DNA from: Clostridiaceae bacterium
Lineage (GTDB): Bacteria > Bacillota > Clostridia > Lachnospirales > Lachnospiraceae
Length of the DNA stretch: 64,000 nucleotides
Direction: 5' to 3'
Assembly: GCA_910575795.1 (NCBI GenBank)
Contig: CAJTGE010000013.1
Location: forward strand, 62,001 to 126,000
Made by a program: the position numbers and the translations under genes. The notes beneath the pieces were generated by a model, which was not told the origin of the DNA, made no database searches, and saw only the letters and a program-made list of their open reading frames with translations. Positions 53,558-63,036 of this stretch are shown one piece after another (position 1 is the stretch's first letter; each line of letters opens with the position of its first letter).

Positions 53558-53695
53558 GTGAAGCGTTTATGCGGCCTGATTCTGTTTGCTGTTGGGTTTG
53601 GGATGGCTCTGATCCTTATTTTTCCGAAAAATTTTTTTTGGGTATGTACGGCGATCGGCTGTCTGATTGTTGGATATAACATGTTTTGCAGTTAA
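53558..53695 (+). CDS. Very small membrane protein (45 residues)
   Basis: GTG at 53558, 5 nt after GGAGG (53548-53552), opens a frame of 45 codons: MKRLCGLILFAVGFGMALIL, then IFPKNFFWVCTAIGCLIVGY and NMFCS. It has two hydrophobic helices with a short polar turn (PKN) and three cysteines. Similar tiny two-helix proteins occur in Clostridia; function unknown. It lies between the palindromic element and tag and is too short for usual length cut-offs. Confidence 0.6.
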   Translation: MKRLCGLILFAVGFGMALILIFPKNFFWVCTAIGCLIVGYNMFCS

Positions 53696-53733
53696 TATTA
53701 TACGGTTTTGTACTTTACAGGAGGCGGTTTGAA

Positions 53734-54297
53734 GTGGAATGGGCGGACGGAAAAACACGGTGCCGCTGGGCGAATCCGAAAAATGAGGCGTATATCCGCT
53801 ATCACGATGAGGAATGGGGCGTCCCGGTGCGGGAAGACCGGAAGCTGTTTGAGATGCTTTTGCTGGAATCGTTTCAGGCCGGCCTGTCCTGGGAGTGTGT
53901 GCTGAATAAACGCCGGGCCTTTTCAGAAGCATTTGACGAATTCGACCCGGAGCGCGTTTCCTCCTACGATGGGGAAACGGTAAAACGGCTGATGGAGAAC
54001 CCGGCCATCATCCGCAACCGGAGGAAGATTGAGGCCGCCATAGAAAATGCCGGCGTATTCCTGGCGATCCAAAAGGAATTTGGAAGCTTTTCTGCGTATA
54101 TATGGCATTGGACAGACGGAAACGCCATCCACGAGATAGGCCTTTCGCACTCCGCCCTGTCGGATAAAATATCAGCGGATTTAAAAAAGCGCGGGATGAA
54201 ATTTGTGGGGACCACGATCATCTATGCCTATCTGCAGGCTATTGGAGTGATTGATTCGCATGAAGAAGGGTGTTTTCTGGAACGGCTGCCGGGATGA
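53734..54297 (+). CDS. tag: DNA-3-methyladenine glycosylase I
   Basis: A 187-residue Tag enzyme that removes 3-methyladenine from alkylated DNA. It has RCRWANPKNEAYIRYHDEEWGVPVREDRKLFEMLLLESFQAGLSW and the zinc-binding C-terminal HEEGCF. The family's catalytic Glu lies in the LLLESFQAGLSW helix. The start is GTG at 53734 after CAGGAGG; the frame is open back to 53686 without a site. It stands alone before a bidirectional terminator. Confidence 0.93.
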   Translation: MEWADGKTRCRWANPKNEAYIRYHDEEWGVPVREDRKLFEMLLLESFQAGLSWECVLNKRRAFSEAFDEFDPERVSSYDGETVKRLMENPAIIRNRRKIEAAIENAGVFLAIQKEFGSFSAYIWHWTDGNAIHEIGLSHSALSDKISADLKKRGMKFVGTTIIYAYLQAIGVIDSHEEGCFLERLPG

Positions 54298-54385
54298 ACA
54301 GGAGCTTTAGTCAAGAATTTAGGGGAATCCGGGCCATGGTTCAGTGCGGGAAGGCCGACCCAAGCCTTAAATATTGCAGTAAATA

Positions 54386-54430
54386 AAAAAGGAACCAGAC
54401 ATCTCCATCCCGTCCGGTTCCTTTTCTTTT
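54386..54430. terminator. Bidirectional intrinsic terminator between tag and rpmB
   Basis: AAAAGGAACC and GGTTCCTTTT (stem around 54391-54396 and 54416-54421, with GAC/GTC continuing inside), with an A-run before and TTTTCTTTT after. It can end both tag (+) and rpmB (-) transcripts. Confidence 0.85.
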
Positions 54431-54460
54431 CATCATAAAACCATGCCTTCATCCGCCTGC

Positions 54461-54646
54461 TTAAGCTCTCTCCACTAAGCCGGATCTCAGGCAAGACGTA
54501 CATACATACATCTTCTGTGAACCGCCCGTTGTCTTAACCCTGACAGACTTCACATTCGCTCTCCAAATCTTATTCGATCTTCTATGTGAATGACTCACAG
54601 CATTTCCAAAATGGGCTGCCTTCTCACAAATCGCACATTTAGCCAT
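54461..54646 (-). CDS. rpmB: 50S ribosomal protein L28
   Basis: A 61-residue L28 of the zinc-ribbon type: MAKCAICEKAAHFGN (Cys4, Cys7) and MYVCTSCLRSG (two more Cys), with HSHRRSNKIWRANVKSV. The ATG at 54646 (minus) follows AAGGAGGTGCG. It is transcribed away from asp23-fakA-recG, as usual in Firmicutes. Confidence 0.97.
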   Translation of the reverse strand: MAKCAICEKAAHFGNAVSHSHRRSNKIWRANVKSVRVKTTGGSQKMYVCTSCLRSGLVERA

Positions 54647-54702
54647 CCTCGCACCTCCTTAAACCGAACATTTGATTTTCTAAGAAAATCCATAACAAGG
54701 GT

Positions 54703-54731
54703 ATCATAACAGATAGAAGGAGAATTTGCAA
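54703..54731 (-). promoter_or_regulatory. Promoter of rpmB
   Basis: On the minus strand TTGCAA (54731-54726), 17 bp, TATGAT (54708-54703). The short leader contains GATTTTC/GAAAATC (54674-54690), a small hairpin. Confidence 0.7.
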
Positions 54732-54845
54732 GCAAAATTTAAAAATTTCTTGCTCCGTTCTTTCTTTTTTTGGGGAAATAGGGTATAATGGTAACAATAT
54801 GAGCTGTTATGGATTCGTAAAACAAAGGAATGGAGGCTGTCATCT

Positions 54846-55202
54846 ATGAAAGGGCGCATTAATAATAAACTCGGTTTCATCCAGATCGACCCGGAGGTCA
54901 TTGCCCTGTATGCAGGGACGACCGCGGTGGAGTGTTTTGGCATTGTCGGAATGGCTGCTGTCAATATGAAGGACGGGCTGGTCAGGCTCTTAAAGCGTGA
55001 AAGCCTGACGCATGGTATTAATGTATCCGTAAAGGAGAATGCTATCAGTATTGACTTCCATGTCATTGTCTCGTACGGCGTCAGCATTTCCACGGTGGCG
55101 GATAACCTGACAGACAGTGTAAAGTATAAGGTCGAAGAGTTTACGGGCATGACGGTTGAGAAAATCAATATCTTTGTCGAAGGCGTGAGAGTGATCGATT
55201 AA
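54846..55202 (+). CDS. Asp23/Gls24 family envelope stress protein
   Basis: A 118-residue Asp23-family protein (YloU-like): GFIQIDPEVIALYAGTTAVECFGIVGMA and ISIDFHVIVSYGVSI, DSVKYKVEEFTGMTVEKINIFVEGVRV. Members associate with the membrane or cell envelope; in this position the protein is thought to relate to fatty-acid or envelope homeostasis. TATAAT at 54784-54789 is a possible -10. It precedes fakA by 14 bp. Confidence 0.9.
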   Translation: MKGRINNKLGFIQIDPEVIALYAGTTAVECFGIVGMAAVNMKDGLVRLLKRESLTHGINVSVKENAISIDFHVIVSYGVSISTVADNLTDSVKYKVEEFTGMTVEKINIFVEGVRVID

Positions 55203-55216
55203 GGAGGAAACTACCT

Positions 55217-56920
55217 GTGGGTATGAAGTACATTGACGCGGGGATGCTGAAACAGGCGTTTCTTGCGGGAGCGAAGGGCTTAGAGGCCAATAAGGAATGG
55301 ATCAATGAGCTGAATGTGTTCCCTGTGCCGGACGGGGATACAGGAACCAACATGACGATGACGATCCTGGCGGCGGCCAGGGAGGTGGCGGCGATTGAGA
55401 AGCCGACGATGGAAAACCTGGCAAAGGCCATTTCATCCGGCTCTCTCCGGGGCGCGCGCGGGAATTCGGGCGTTATCCTCTCCCAGCTTTTCCGCGGCTT
55501 TGCCAAGGAGATAAAGGGCGTGGACGCCATTTCCACATCGACGCTGGCAAAGGCCATGAACCGCGGGACGGAGACAGCCTACAAGGCGGTCATGAAGCCA
55601 AAAGAGGGAACCATCCTGACCGTGGCCAGAGGCATGGCGGACAGGGCCGCGGAGCTTGCGCCGGGTACAGAGGATATCCTGGAGTTTGCCCGGGAGGTGA
55701 TCCGGTGCGGCAATGAGGTTTTGAGCCGTACGCCGGATATGCTTCCTATATTAAAGGAAGCGGGCGTGGTTGATTCCGGCGGGCAGGGCCTGATGAAGGT
55801 CCTGGAGGGCGTGTATGACGGCCTGAGCGGGAAAACGGCGCCGGAGAGTTTTCAAAGCTTTGAGGCCCAGACGGAGAGCGCGGCGGGGGAACACAGTCCG
55901 GCGGCTCTTTCGGAAGCGGATATCCGCTTTGGATACTGCACGGAATTTATTATCAATCTGGAAAAGCGCTATGGCAGGGAGGAGGAGACGGCCTTTAAAG
56001 CGTACCTGGAATCCATCGGCGATTCGATCGTGGTCGTGTCGGACGAGGAGCTTGTGAAGGTCCATGTGCATACCAATGATCCGGGCCTGGCTATCCAGAA
56101 GGCGCTATGTTTTGGATCCTTATCCCGCATGAAGATTGACAATATGCGCGAGGAGCACGAGGAACGCCTTTTTAAGGCCGCGGATAAAGCCGGACAGGAC
56201 GGGCCTGCGCCTTCCCGGGAGGGAGAGGATACCGCGGATAAGGCCGGACGCGGGACCAGGAAGCCTTACGGCTTTATCGCCGTCTGCGCGGGCGCGGGCA
56301 TGGGAGAGATTTTCAAAGGGCTGGGGGCCGACTACCTGATTGAGGGCGGCCAGACCATGAATCCGAGTACGGAAGATATGCTGAACGCGATGGAGGCGGT
56401 GAACGCAGAGACGGTGTTCATCCTGCCGAATAATAAAAATATTATTCTGGCCGCGGAGCAGGCGGCGGGCCTCGCAGAGGATCAGACGGTTATTGTCCTT
56501 CCCACAAAGACGATCCCCCAGGGCATCACGGCGCTGATCAATTTTTCTCCGGAGCGGTCCGCGTCGGAGAATACAGCGCAGATGACAGAGGAGATGGCCC
56601 ATGTAAAGAGCGGCCAGCTCACGTATGCGGTGCGCAATACGATCATTGACGGCATGGAGATCGAGGAGGGCGATTTCATGGGCATCGGCGACGAGGGGAT
56701 GCTGGCTGTCGGGAAGTCGCTTGAGCGCACGGCGCTTGATACGCTGGAGGCCATGATCGACGGAGAGTCGGAGCTGGTCACGATCTATTACGGCGCGGAG
56801 ACTGCCAGAGAGGATGCAGCGCGCCTCCTTGCCAGGGCGAAAGAGCGCTTTTCGCAGTGCGAGATCGAATGCCATGAAGGCGGCCAGCCGGTCTATTACT
56901 ATGTAATTTCAGTGGAATGA
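55217..56920 (+). CDS. fakA: DAK1/DegV-like kinase, fatty acid kinase FakA-type (YloV)
   Basis: A 567-residue protein. It has an N-terminal DhaL nucleotide-binding domain (NVFPVPDGDTGTNMTMT with the Asp cluster, SGSLRGARGNSGVILSQ), a middle linker, and a C-terminal domain with the EGGQTMNPSTEDML segment. FakA phosphorylates fatty acids bound to FakB for membrane lipid synthesis. The start is GTG at 55217, 9 nt after GGAGG; an ATG at 55223 is also possible. The order asp23-fakA-recG is conserved. Confidence 0.9.
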   Translation: MGMKYIDAGMLKQAFLAGAKGLEANKEWINELNVFPVPDGDTGTNMTMTILAAAREVAAIEKPTMENLAKAISSGSLRGARGNSGVILSQLFRGFAKEIKGVDAISTSTLAKAMNRGTETAYKAVMKPKEGTILTVARGMADRAAELAPGTEDILEFAREVIRCGNEVLSRTPDMLPILKEAGVVDSGGQGLMKVLEGVYDGLSGKTAPESFQSFEAQTESAAGEHSPAALSEADIRFGYCTEFIINLEKRYGREEETAFKAYLESIGDSIVVVSDEELVKVHVHTNDPGLAIQKALCFGSLSRMKIDNMREEHEERLFKAADKAGQDGPAPSREGEDTADKAGRGTRKPYGFIAVCAGAGMGEIFKGLGADYLIEGGQTMNPSTEDMLNAMEAVNAETVFILPNNKNIILAAEQAAGLAEDQTVIVLPTKTIPQGITALINFSPERSASENTAQMTEEMAHVKSGQLTYAVRNTIIDGMEIEEGDFMGIGDEGMLAVGKSLERTALDTLEAMIDGESELVTIYYGAETAREDAARLLARAKERFSQCEIECHEGGQPVYYYVISVE

Positions 56921-56975
56921 GGACAGGATATTTGCGCTGGAGAGCCGGAACGGAGATCCGCGCGGCGGAGAGCAG

Positions 56976-59030
56976 ATGAACACAGAAGCGATTACTTCGA
57001 TCAAAGGGATCGGGGAAAAGACGGCCCGTCTTTTTCAAAAACTGGGCGTGCAGACCGTGGAGGATCTGCTTCACTATTATCCCAGGGCATACGATGCCTT
57101 CCTTCCGCCGCAGCCGGTTTCGGAGCTTGCGCCGGAGACCGTAGCCGCGGTGGAGGGCGTTCTGACAAAGACTGCGGATGTGCTTCCATACGGCCGCATG
57201 AAGGTGACGACCGCGGCGCTCCGGGATATCAGCGGGCTTCTGACCCTGACCTGGTATAACATGCCGTACCTTAAGTCTGCGCTTCGATCCGGGGAGCGCT
57301 TCGTATTCCGGGGGCGCGTGGTGAAAAAAAAGGGGCGCATGGCCATGGAGCAGCCGCTTATGTACACCCCAGAGGAGTACGGCGGTCTGGTGAATTCCAT
57401 GCAGCCCGTCTACGGCCAGACAAAGGGCCTGGGGAATAAGACGATAGCAAAGGCCGTGTCAGAGGCGCTGAAAGGCCGCCGGACGGAGCGCGAATACCTG
57501 CCGGAGGATATCCGCCGGCGCTGCGGGCTGGCCGAGTACAACTTTGCCCTGGAGCATATCCATTTCCCCGGTGACGGGGCGGAGCTTTTGTTTGCCAGAA
57601 AGCGCCTCGTGTTTGATGAGTTTTTCATGTTTCTGGTAGCTGTCCGGCTCTTAAAGGACAGACGGGAGGATGTGCAGAGCCCATGCCCCATAGCGGTGAG
57701 CGGCGAGGTCCGGGCGGCGCAGGAGAAGCTTCCCTTCTCCCTCACAGGGGCCCAGAAACGTGTTCTGGGCGAGGTGTACGCAGATCTGTCGGGAGGGCGC
57801 GTCATGAACCGCCTGATCCAGGGGGACGTCGGCTCCGGCAAGACGATCATCGCCGTGCTGGCGCTTCTCGCGGCGGCATACAATGGATATCAGGGCGCGC
57901 TGATGGTTCCGACCGAGGTTCTGGCCAGGCAGCATTTTGAATCCATGGAGGATTTATTTGGCCGCCTGGGACTGACGGCGCGCCCGATCCTTCTGACAGG
58001 CTCGATGACGGCAAAGGAAAAACGCCTGGCGTATGAGCGGATCCGCTGCCATGAGGCGGATATCGTCATCGGCACGCACGCCCTGATCCAGGAAAAAGTC
58101 GTTTACGATAATCTGGCCCTGGTCATAACCGACGAGCAGCACCGTTTCGGCGTCAGCCAGCGCGAGATGCTGGGAAATAAGGGCCGCCGGCCGCATGTCC
58201 TGGTCATGAGCGCCACGCCGATCCCAAGGACGCTCGCCATCATCCTCTACGGCGATCTCGATATCTCGGTCATCGACGAGCTGCCGGCGGACCGCAGGCC
58301 CGTCAAAAACTGCGTGGTCGGGACCGATTACCGGGAAAATGCCTACCGCTTTATCGAGCGCGAGGTCCGGGCGGGCCGTCAGGCCTACGTCATCTGCCCC
58401 ATGGTGGAGGCGAGCGAGCTTCTAGAGGCGGAAAATGTGCTGGATTACAGCAAAACGCTGCGGGAGAAGCTCCCGTCTTCGATTCAGGTCGCATACCTGC
58501 ACGGAAAGATGAAAGCGCAGGAAAAGAACCGCCTGATGGAGCAGTTTGCAGCCGGGGAAATACAGGTGCTCGTCTCCACCACGGTGATTGAGGTGGGAAT
58601 CAATGTGCCCAATGCCACGGTCATGATGATCGAGAATGCGGAGCGCTTCGGCCTCGCGCAGCTTCACCAGCTCAGGGGGCGCGTGGGCAGGGGAAAGGAG
58701 CAGTCTTACTGTATCATGGTGGACGGCTCGGGGCAGGCGGATACGCGGGAGCGGCTTGCGATCTTAAACCGTTCCAATGACGGCTTTTTTATCGCCTCAG
58801 AGGATTTAAAGCTGCGCGGCCCGGGGGACATCTTCGGCGTGCGCCAGAGCGGGGAGCTTAACTTTAAGCTGGCCGATATCTTTACGGATGCGGAGATTTT
58901 AAAATGCGCCTCGCGGGAGGTAAAGCGCCTTCTTGACGCGGATCCCCTTCTTGAAGAGGAGGAGAACCGGGAACTAAAGAACAGACTTGACGTCTATTTA
59001 GCGCGGCGTTACGAAAAACTGAACCTTTGA
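56976..59030 (+). CDS. recG: ATP-dependent DNA helicase RecG
   Basis: A 684-residue branch-migration helicase. The N-terminal wedge/OB domain has ITSIKGIGEKTARLFQKLGVQTVEDLLHYYP. Helicase motifs: GDVGSGKTIIAVLAL (Walker A), ITDEQHRFGV (DEQH), SATPIPRTLA and QLRGRVGRGKEQSYC. It rescues stalled forks and processes recombination intermediates. The ATG at 56976 is 55 bp after fakA. Confidence 0.95.
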   Translation: MNTEAITSIKGIGEKTARLFQKLGVQTVEDLLHYYPRAYDAFLPPQPVSELAPETVAAVEGVLTKTADVLPYGRMKVTTAALRDISGLLTLTWYNMPYLKSALRSGERFVFRGRVVKKKGRMAMEQPLMYTPEEYGGLVNSMQPVYGQTKGLGNKTIAKAVSEALKGRRTEREYLPEDIRRRCGLAEYNFALEHIHFPGDGAELLFARKRLVFDEFFMFLVAVRLLKDRREDVQSPCPIAVSGEVRAAQEKLPFSLTGAQKRVLGEVYADLSGGRVMNRLIQGDVGSGKTIIAVLALLAAAYNGYQGALMVPTEVLARQHFESMEDLFGRLGLTARPILLTGSMTAKEKRLAYERIRCHEADIVIGTHALIQEKVVYDNLALVITDEQHRFGVSQREMLGNKGRRPHVLVMSATPIPRTLAIILYGDLDISVIDELPADRRPVKNCVVGTDYRENAYRFIEREVRAGRQAYVICPMVEASELLEAENVLDYSKTLREKLPSSIQVAYLHGKMKAQEKNRLMEQFAAGEIQVLVSTTVIEVGINVPNATVMMIENAERFGLAQLHQLRGRVGRGKEQSYCIMVDGSGQADTRERLAILNRSNDGFFIASEDLKLRGPGDIFGVRQSGELNFKLADIFTDAEILKCASREVKRLLDADPLLEEEENRELKNRLDVYLARRYEKLNL

Positions 59031-59088
59031 GAGACAAAAAACGCGCTGCTTTTCGGCGTTGGACAATAGGTTAAAAGGAGGGAGCAAT

Positions 59089-59613
59089 ATGCTGCGGTTA
59101 AGGCCCTGTAAGCTGGCGGACGGGAGATTTCTCCTTACGTGGCTGGCCGATGAGCGGACCGTGGAATTTTGGAGGGCGGATCGCTTTACATGGCCCCTGA
59201 CGCAGGGGCAGCTCGATACATATTTCAGGGATTTTGAGGCAGATCAAAACGCCATGGCGCTCACGGCTCTGGATGTCCGCGGCCATCCATGCGGACATTT
59301 TTCCTTCCGGAACATAAGCTGGGAGGAAAACAGGGCGCATATGGGCTTCATCGTCGTGGATCCCGCGGCCCGGGGCATGGGCTATGGCAGACGCATGGTG
59401 CGCCAGGCGCTGCGGTATGCGTTTGGCTGCCTGGGGCTCTCGGCCGTCACGCTCGGCGTCTATGACTGTAATGAGCCGGCCAGGCGCTGCTACGAGGCCG
59501 AAGGCTTTGTGCGGATCGACCGCGAGGGCTTTAAGGCGAGGCGCGAAAGCCATGCAGACGGGGAGTGGGAGTATTTCTACATGGAGGCAAAGGCCGGACA
59601 ATTGGAACAGTAA
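59089..59613 (+). CDS. GNAT family acetyltransferase, RimJ/RimL type
   Basis: A 174-residue acetyltransferase: MLRLRPCKLADGRFLLTWLADERTVEFW, the acetyl-CoA loop VVDPAARGMGYGRRMVRQAL, and NEPARRCYEAEGF. The substrate (ribosomal protein N-terminus or small amine) is unknown. The ATG at 59089 follows AAAAGGAGGG. It lies 58 bp after recG and may be part of its transcript. Confidence 0.85.
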   Translation: MLRLRPCKLADGRFLLTWLADERTVEFWRADRFTWPLTQGQLDTYFRDFEADQNAMALTALDVRGHPCGHFSFRNISWEENRAHMGFIVVDPAARGMGYGRRMVRQALRYAFGCLGLSAVTLGVYDCNEPARRCYEAEGFVRIDREGFKARRESHADGEWEYFYMEAKAGQLEQ

Positions 59614-59680
59614 CCTGGAAACTACCGGGAATTATGTAATAAACAACTTTACCTTTGGTGTATTTTGTGTTAATTATGAA

Positions 59681-59793
59681 TATAATAGGGCGGCTGTCAA
59701 GGGACGGAACCGCATCAGGCCGCTGACTGTACAGGCCCGGGCAGAGGTTTCTGCTATTCGGGCCGATGTGCAGGGATGTACGGTTTTGGAGGT
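59681..59793 (+). promoter_or_regulatory. Promoter and structured leader of the chemotaxis receptor gene
   Basis: TATAAT at 59681-59686 is a -10 without a clear -35. The 110-nt leader holds a nested hairpin: GGCCCG (59734-59739) with CGGGCC (59759-59764), enclosing GCAGA/TCTGC. The part TGTACAGGCCCGGGCAGAGG resembles the tail of the post-terminator element of pheS. It does not match a c-di-GMP riboswitch that I know. Confidence 0.45.
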
Positions 59794-59802
59794 ATGTGAA
59801 TT

Positions 59803-61482
59803 ATGAAAAATATGAAAATTTTCTTCAAGCTATTGGTTTCATTCGGCGCGATCTTGTTAGTTACTTTTGCGCTTGGTATAACAGCGCTGGTGTCTATCAA
59901 TCATTTGGACAAGATTTCTCAGGGATTTTCCACGCAGTCTATTCCCAGTATTAATTATCTGTGGGCTGCCAGACGGGCGATTCAGGCCACGGAGAAGATG
60001 GCTCTGGAGACGACGGTTGTTATGTCAGAGGAGGAGCTGGAAAGCGTGGAGGCCACTCTTAAGGAAGAGCGCGCCAGCCTGGATCAGGCGTTAAAGGATC
60101 TTGCGGCGGTTGCTCCTCAGTTCCAGACGCAGCTCGATGCCATTCAGGAAGAACTGACCGATGTATCCTCCTACCGCGCCCAGATATTGGAGGAGGCGTG
60201 GAAATTCACAGAGGAGGGCAATGCCCGCGCTTACGAGCTTTACAGAGGCGGTTATCATGACAGCTTTGAAAAGGTCAGGATGTCCCTTGTGGAGTTGACA
60301 GAGGATGTAGATAAACAGATCGCTGAGGATTACGCGAATTCCCAGAGAACGGCAATCGTTGCGACCAGCATTACCGTGTTCATTTTCATTCTTGCCATTG
60401 CGGTGATCGCGCTCTTTACCATTGTTCTGACCCGTCAAATCGTAACTCCTGTGCGGGATCTGGAACAGGCGGCGACTCTGGTGGCGGGAGGAAATCTTGA
60501 TACGGAGATCGATTATGTTTCCGATGACGAGATCGGTATACTGGCCAACAGTATCCGTTCACTGGTTTCTGCCCTCAAAAATATCATCCTTGACATTGAT
60601 TTTCTTCTGGATCAGATGGCCGGCGGTAATTTTGCGGTACATACCAAAGCAGAGCAGTATTATGTCGGCTCTTTTAACAGCGTTCTGCTTTCCATGCGCA
60701 AGCTGAAGGAACGCTTAAGCGATACGCTCCAGCAGATCGACGAGTCAGCTGATCAGGTAAATTCCGGCAGCGGACAGGTATCCAGCGGCGCGCAGGCGCT
60801 GGCCCAGGGCGCTACGGAACAGGCGTCCTCTGTACAGGAGCTGGCTGCAACCATCAAAGAGATTTCCGTCAAGATAGAGGCAACGGCCGAGCACGCCCAG
60901 ACCGCAAAGGCTGAGAATCTGCAGGCCCATGAGTTGATTCAGATCTGCTCCGGGCATATGGGCGATCTGCTGAACGCGATGGGCTCTATCAGTGATAAGT
61001 CAAAAGAGATCGGCAAGGTGATCAAGACGATCGAGGATATCGCCTTCCAGACAAACATTCTGGCGCTGAATGCCGCTGTGGAGGCCGCCCGGGCCGGCAG
61101 CGCCGGCAAAGGCTTTGCCGTGGTTGCCGACGAAGTGCGCAACCTGGCCACCAAATCCCAGGAGGCATCCAAGAGCAGCGCAGCCCTGATTGAGGAGACG
61201 GTAAAAGCCGTGGAAGAGGGCAGCAAGCTGTCAGATGATACAGAAAAAGCCCTGCGGGATGTAGTGGACAGCGCAAAGAAGATTCTGGATGCTGTCACCC
61301 TGATCTCAGACGCCACACAGGAGCAGTCCTACGCCGTTTCTCAGGTGACGACAGGGGTGGATCAGATTTCCAGCGTTGTGCAGACCAATTCCGCAACGGC
61401 AGAAGAGAGCGCGGCCGCCAGCGAAGAGCTGTCGGGGCAGGCGTCGGTTCTTAAGAATCTGGTGAGCCAGTTTCAGTATTAA
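59803..61482 (+). CDS. Methyl-accepting chemotaxis protein
   Basis: A 559-residue receptor. It has a first membrane helix (about 8-30), a four-helix-bundle sensor of the 4HB_MCP type (about 31-185), a second helix (about 186-210), a HAMP domain ([23 protein letters not shown]), and a long signalling domain with the hairpin tip [40 protein letters not shown]. It would signal through CheA/CheW; the ligand is unknown. The ATG at 59803 follows TTGGAGG. No other chemotaxis gene is nearby. Confidence 0.95.
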   Translation: MKNMKIFFKLLVSFGAILLVTFALGITALVSINHLDKISQGFSTQSIPSINYLWAARRAIQATEKMALETTVVMSEEELESVEATLKEERASLDQALKDLAAVAPQFQTQLDAIQEELTDVSSYRAQILEEAWKFTEEGNARAYELYRGGYHDSFEKVRMSLVELTEDVDKQIAEDYANSQRTAIVATSITVFIFILAIAVIALFTIVLTRQIVTPVRDLEQAATLVAGGNLDTEIDYVSDDEIGILANSIRSLVSALKNIILDIDFLLDQMAGGNFAVHTKAEQYYVGSFNSVLLSMRKLKERLSDTLQQIDESADQVNSGSGQVSSGAQALAQGATEQASSVQELAATIKEISVKIEATAEHAQTAKAENLQAHELIQICSGHMGDLLNAMGSISDKSKEIGKVIKTIEDIAFQTNILALNAAVEAARAGSAGKGFAVVADEVRNLATKSQEASKSSAALIEETVKAVEEGSKLSDDTEKALRDVVDSAKKILDAVTLISDATQEQSYAVSQVTTGVDQISSVVQTNSATAEESAAASEELSGQASVLKNLVSQFQY

Positions 61483-61530
61483 GGGACAATGCAAAGAAGT
61501 TAAACCGATAGAATAGTTTGAAGAGCAGCG

Positions 61531-61567
61531 AGAGGGTGTTGTGTAAGGCAATACCCTCTTGTTTTTA
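61531..61567 (+). terminator. Intrinsic terminator after the chemotaxis receptor gene
   Basis: AGAGGGT (61531-61537) pairs with ACCCTCT (61553-61559), followed by TGTTTTT. Confidence 0.85.
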
Positions 61568-61823
61568 ACAGTAGCTGTCAATTTTTATAAAGATATGCGG
61601 TTCTCAGGGGGGCGTCCCTTTTCCGTATTTTAAAGCCAACATCACATTGAGATATTTATTTCATGCTATCCATGTATAGCAACAAATACTTCAAACCCTG
61701 CAATACACATGAAATTTCTCAGATATCACTTGTTGACTTTCTAAATCCATGCTAAACTAAACAGAGCGCTCCCCGCCCCACGGCGGTTTGCCGCATCAAA
61801 TGATTCAAGGAGGAATAAAACGC
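61568..61823 (+). other. Intergenic region with possible promoter for the DUF362 gene
   Basis: A+T-rich and non-coding. TTGACT at 61733-61738 is a good -35, but the -10 candidates downstream (around 61753-61761, CTAAACTAAAC) are poor. Nothing else was recognised. Confidence 0.35.
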
Positions 61824-62927
61824 ATGGCATCAGAGGTATATTATACGAATTTAAGAACCACCTTCCACGAAAACCTTCTTCAAAAGCTGGCCCGTCTGGT
61901 TAAGAGGGCCGGGATGCTTGACAAGATCGATTTCAGCAACAAGTACACGGCCATAAAGATTCACTTCGGAGAGCCGGGCAATCTGGCTTATCTGCGCCCG
62001 AATTATTCGCGGGTGATTGTGGATCTCATCGGCTCGCAGGGCGGGAGGGCTTTTCTGACGGATTGTAATACGCTCTATGTGGGCGGGAGGAAGAATGCCC
62101 TGGATCACCTTGATTCTGCCTATATAAATGGCTACAATCCGTTTACCACGGGCTGTCATCTGCTGATTGCGGACGGTTTAAAGGGTACGGATGATATCAT
62201 GGTTCCGGTTGACGGGGAGTATGTGAAGGAGGCCAAGATCGGGCGCGCGATTATGGATGCGGATATTTTCATTTCCATGAATCATTTTAAAGGGCATGAA
62301 GCCACAGGTTTTGGCGGCGCGCTGAAAAATATCGGCATGGGCTGCGGCTCCAGGGCGGGGAAGATGGAGATGCACAATGCCACCAGCCCGTTTGTCCTGA
62401 AGGATACGTGTATCGGCTGCGGTTCCTGTAAGAAGAGCTGCGCGCACGGCGCGATTTCCATGGAGGATAAAAAGGCGTTTATTGACGAGACGAAATGTGT
62501 CGGCTGCGGGCGCTGTATCGGCGTCTGTCCTGTGGATGCGGTGGCAAATCACTGTGATGAGTCGAATGATATTTTAAATAAGAAGATTGCGGAGTATTCG
62601 CTTGCCGTGCTTAAGGATCGGCCGCATTTCCATATCAGCTTTGTCGTGGATGTTTCGCCCTACTGCGACTGTCATGCGGAGAATGATCTTCCCATCGTGC
62701 CGGATGTGGGCATGTTTGCTTCGTTTGATCCGGTGGCTTTGGATATGGCCTGCGCGGATGCGGTGAACCGCCAGCCTGCGATCGTCGGCTGTGTCTTGGA
62801 AGAGCGGGAGCGCTGCCATCATGATCATTTTACGGATGTCCACCCGGAGACGAACTGGATGGTGGCATTAGAGCACGCGGAAAAGCTGGGGATTGGAACC
62901 AGAGCCTATCAGTTGATCGAGATTTAG
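61824..62927 (+). CDS. DUF362 protein with two [4Fe-4S] ferredoxin motifs
   Basis: A 367-residue protein. The DUF362 domain (YTAIKIHFGEPGNLAYLRP, NHFKGHEATGFGGALKNIGMGCGSRAGK) is followed by two ferredoxin motifs, CIGCGSCKKSC and CVGCGRCIGVC, at about 195-240, then more DUF362 sequence. It is probably a cytoplasmic redox protein; the reaction is unknown. The ATG at 61824 follows AAGGAGG. The stop TAG coincides with a vestige of the MITE-like element. Confidence 0.88.
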   Translation: MASEVYYTNLRTTFHENLLQKLARLVKRAGMLDKIDFSNKYTAIKIHFGEPGNLAYLRPNYSRVIVDLIGSQGGRAFLTDCNTLYVGGRKNALDHLDSAYINGYNPFTTGCHLLIADGLKGTDDIMVPVDGEYVKEAKIGRAIMDADIFISMNHFKGHEATGFGGALKNIGMGCGSRAGKMEMHNATSPFVLKDTCIGCGSCKKSCAHGAISMEDKKAFIDETKCVGCGRCIGVCPVDAVANHCDESNDILNKKIAEYSLAVLKDRPHFHISFVVDVSPYCDCHAENDLPIVPDVGMFASFDPVALDMACADAVNRQPAIVGCVLEERERCHHDHFTDVHPETNWMVALEHAEKLGIGTRAYQLIEI

Positions 62928-62940
62928 GGCGTGTTTGAAA
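62925..62940 (+). repeat. Vestige of the MITE-like element end
   Basis: TAGGGCGTGTTTGAAA matches the element end TAGAGCGTGTTTGAAA with one change. As at aspS, its TAG is the stop codon of the gene before it. No partner end is seen nearby. Confidence 0.45.
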
Positions 62941-62966
62941 AAGGCTCCGGGAACTGCCGCATGCAG

Positions 62967-63004
62967 AACGCCGTGTCCGGGCTCATGAAATCCCGGACAC
63001 GGCG
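62967..63004. other. Perfect 14-bp hairpin between convergent genes
   Basis: ACGCCGTGTCCGGG (62967-62980) and its complement (62991-63004) surround a 10-nt loop. It sits between the convergent DUF362 and Cys/His-rich genes. There is no U-run on either side, yet stability and position fit a transcript end. Confidence 0.5.
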
Positions 63005-63036
63005 TCCTTCCCGGCAGGCCCAAGCCTTGCGGGATT

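Noticed and set aside
59690..59800. c-di-GMP (GEMM) riboswitch before the chemotaxis receptor gene.
   Set aside because: No GEMM core such as CACGCACAGGGCAAACC is present; the leader is listed only as an unclassified structure.
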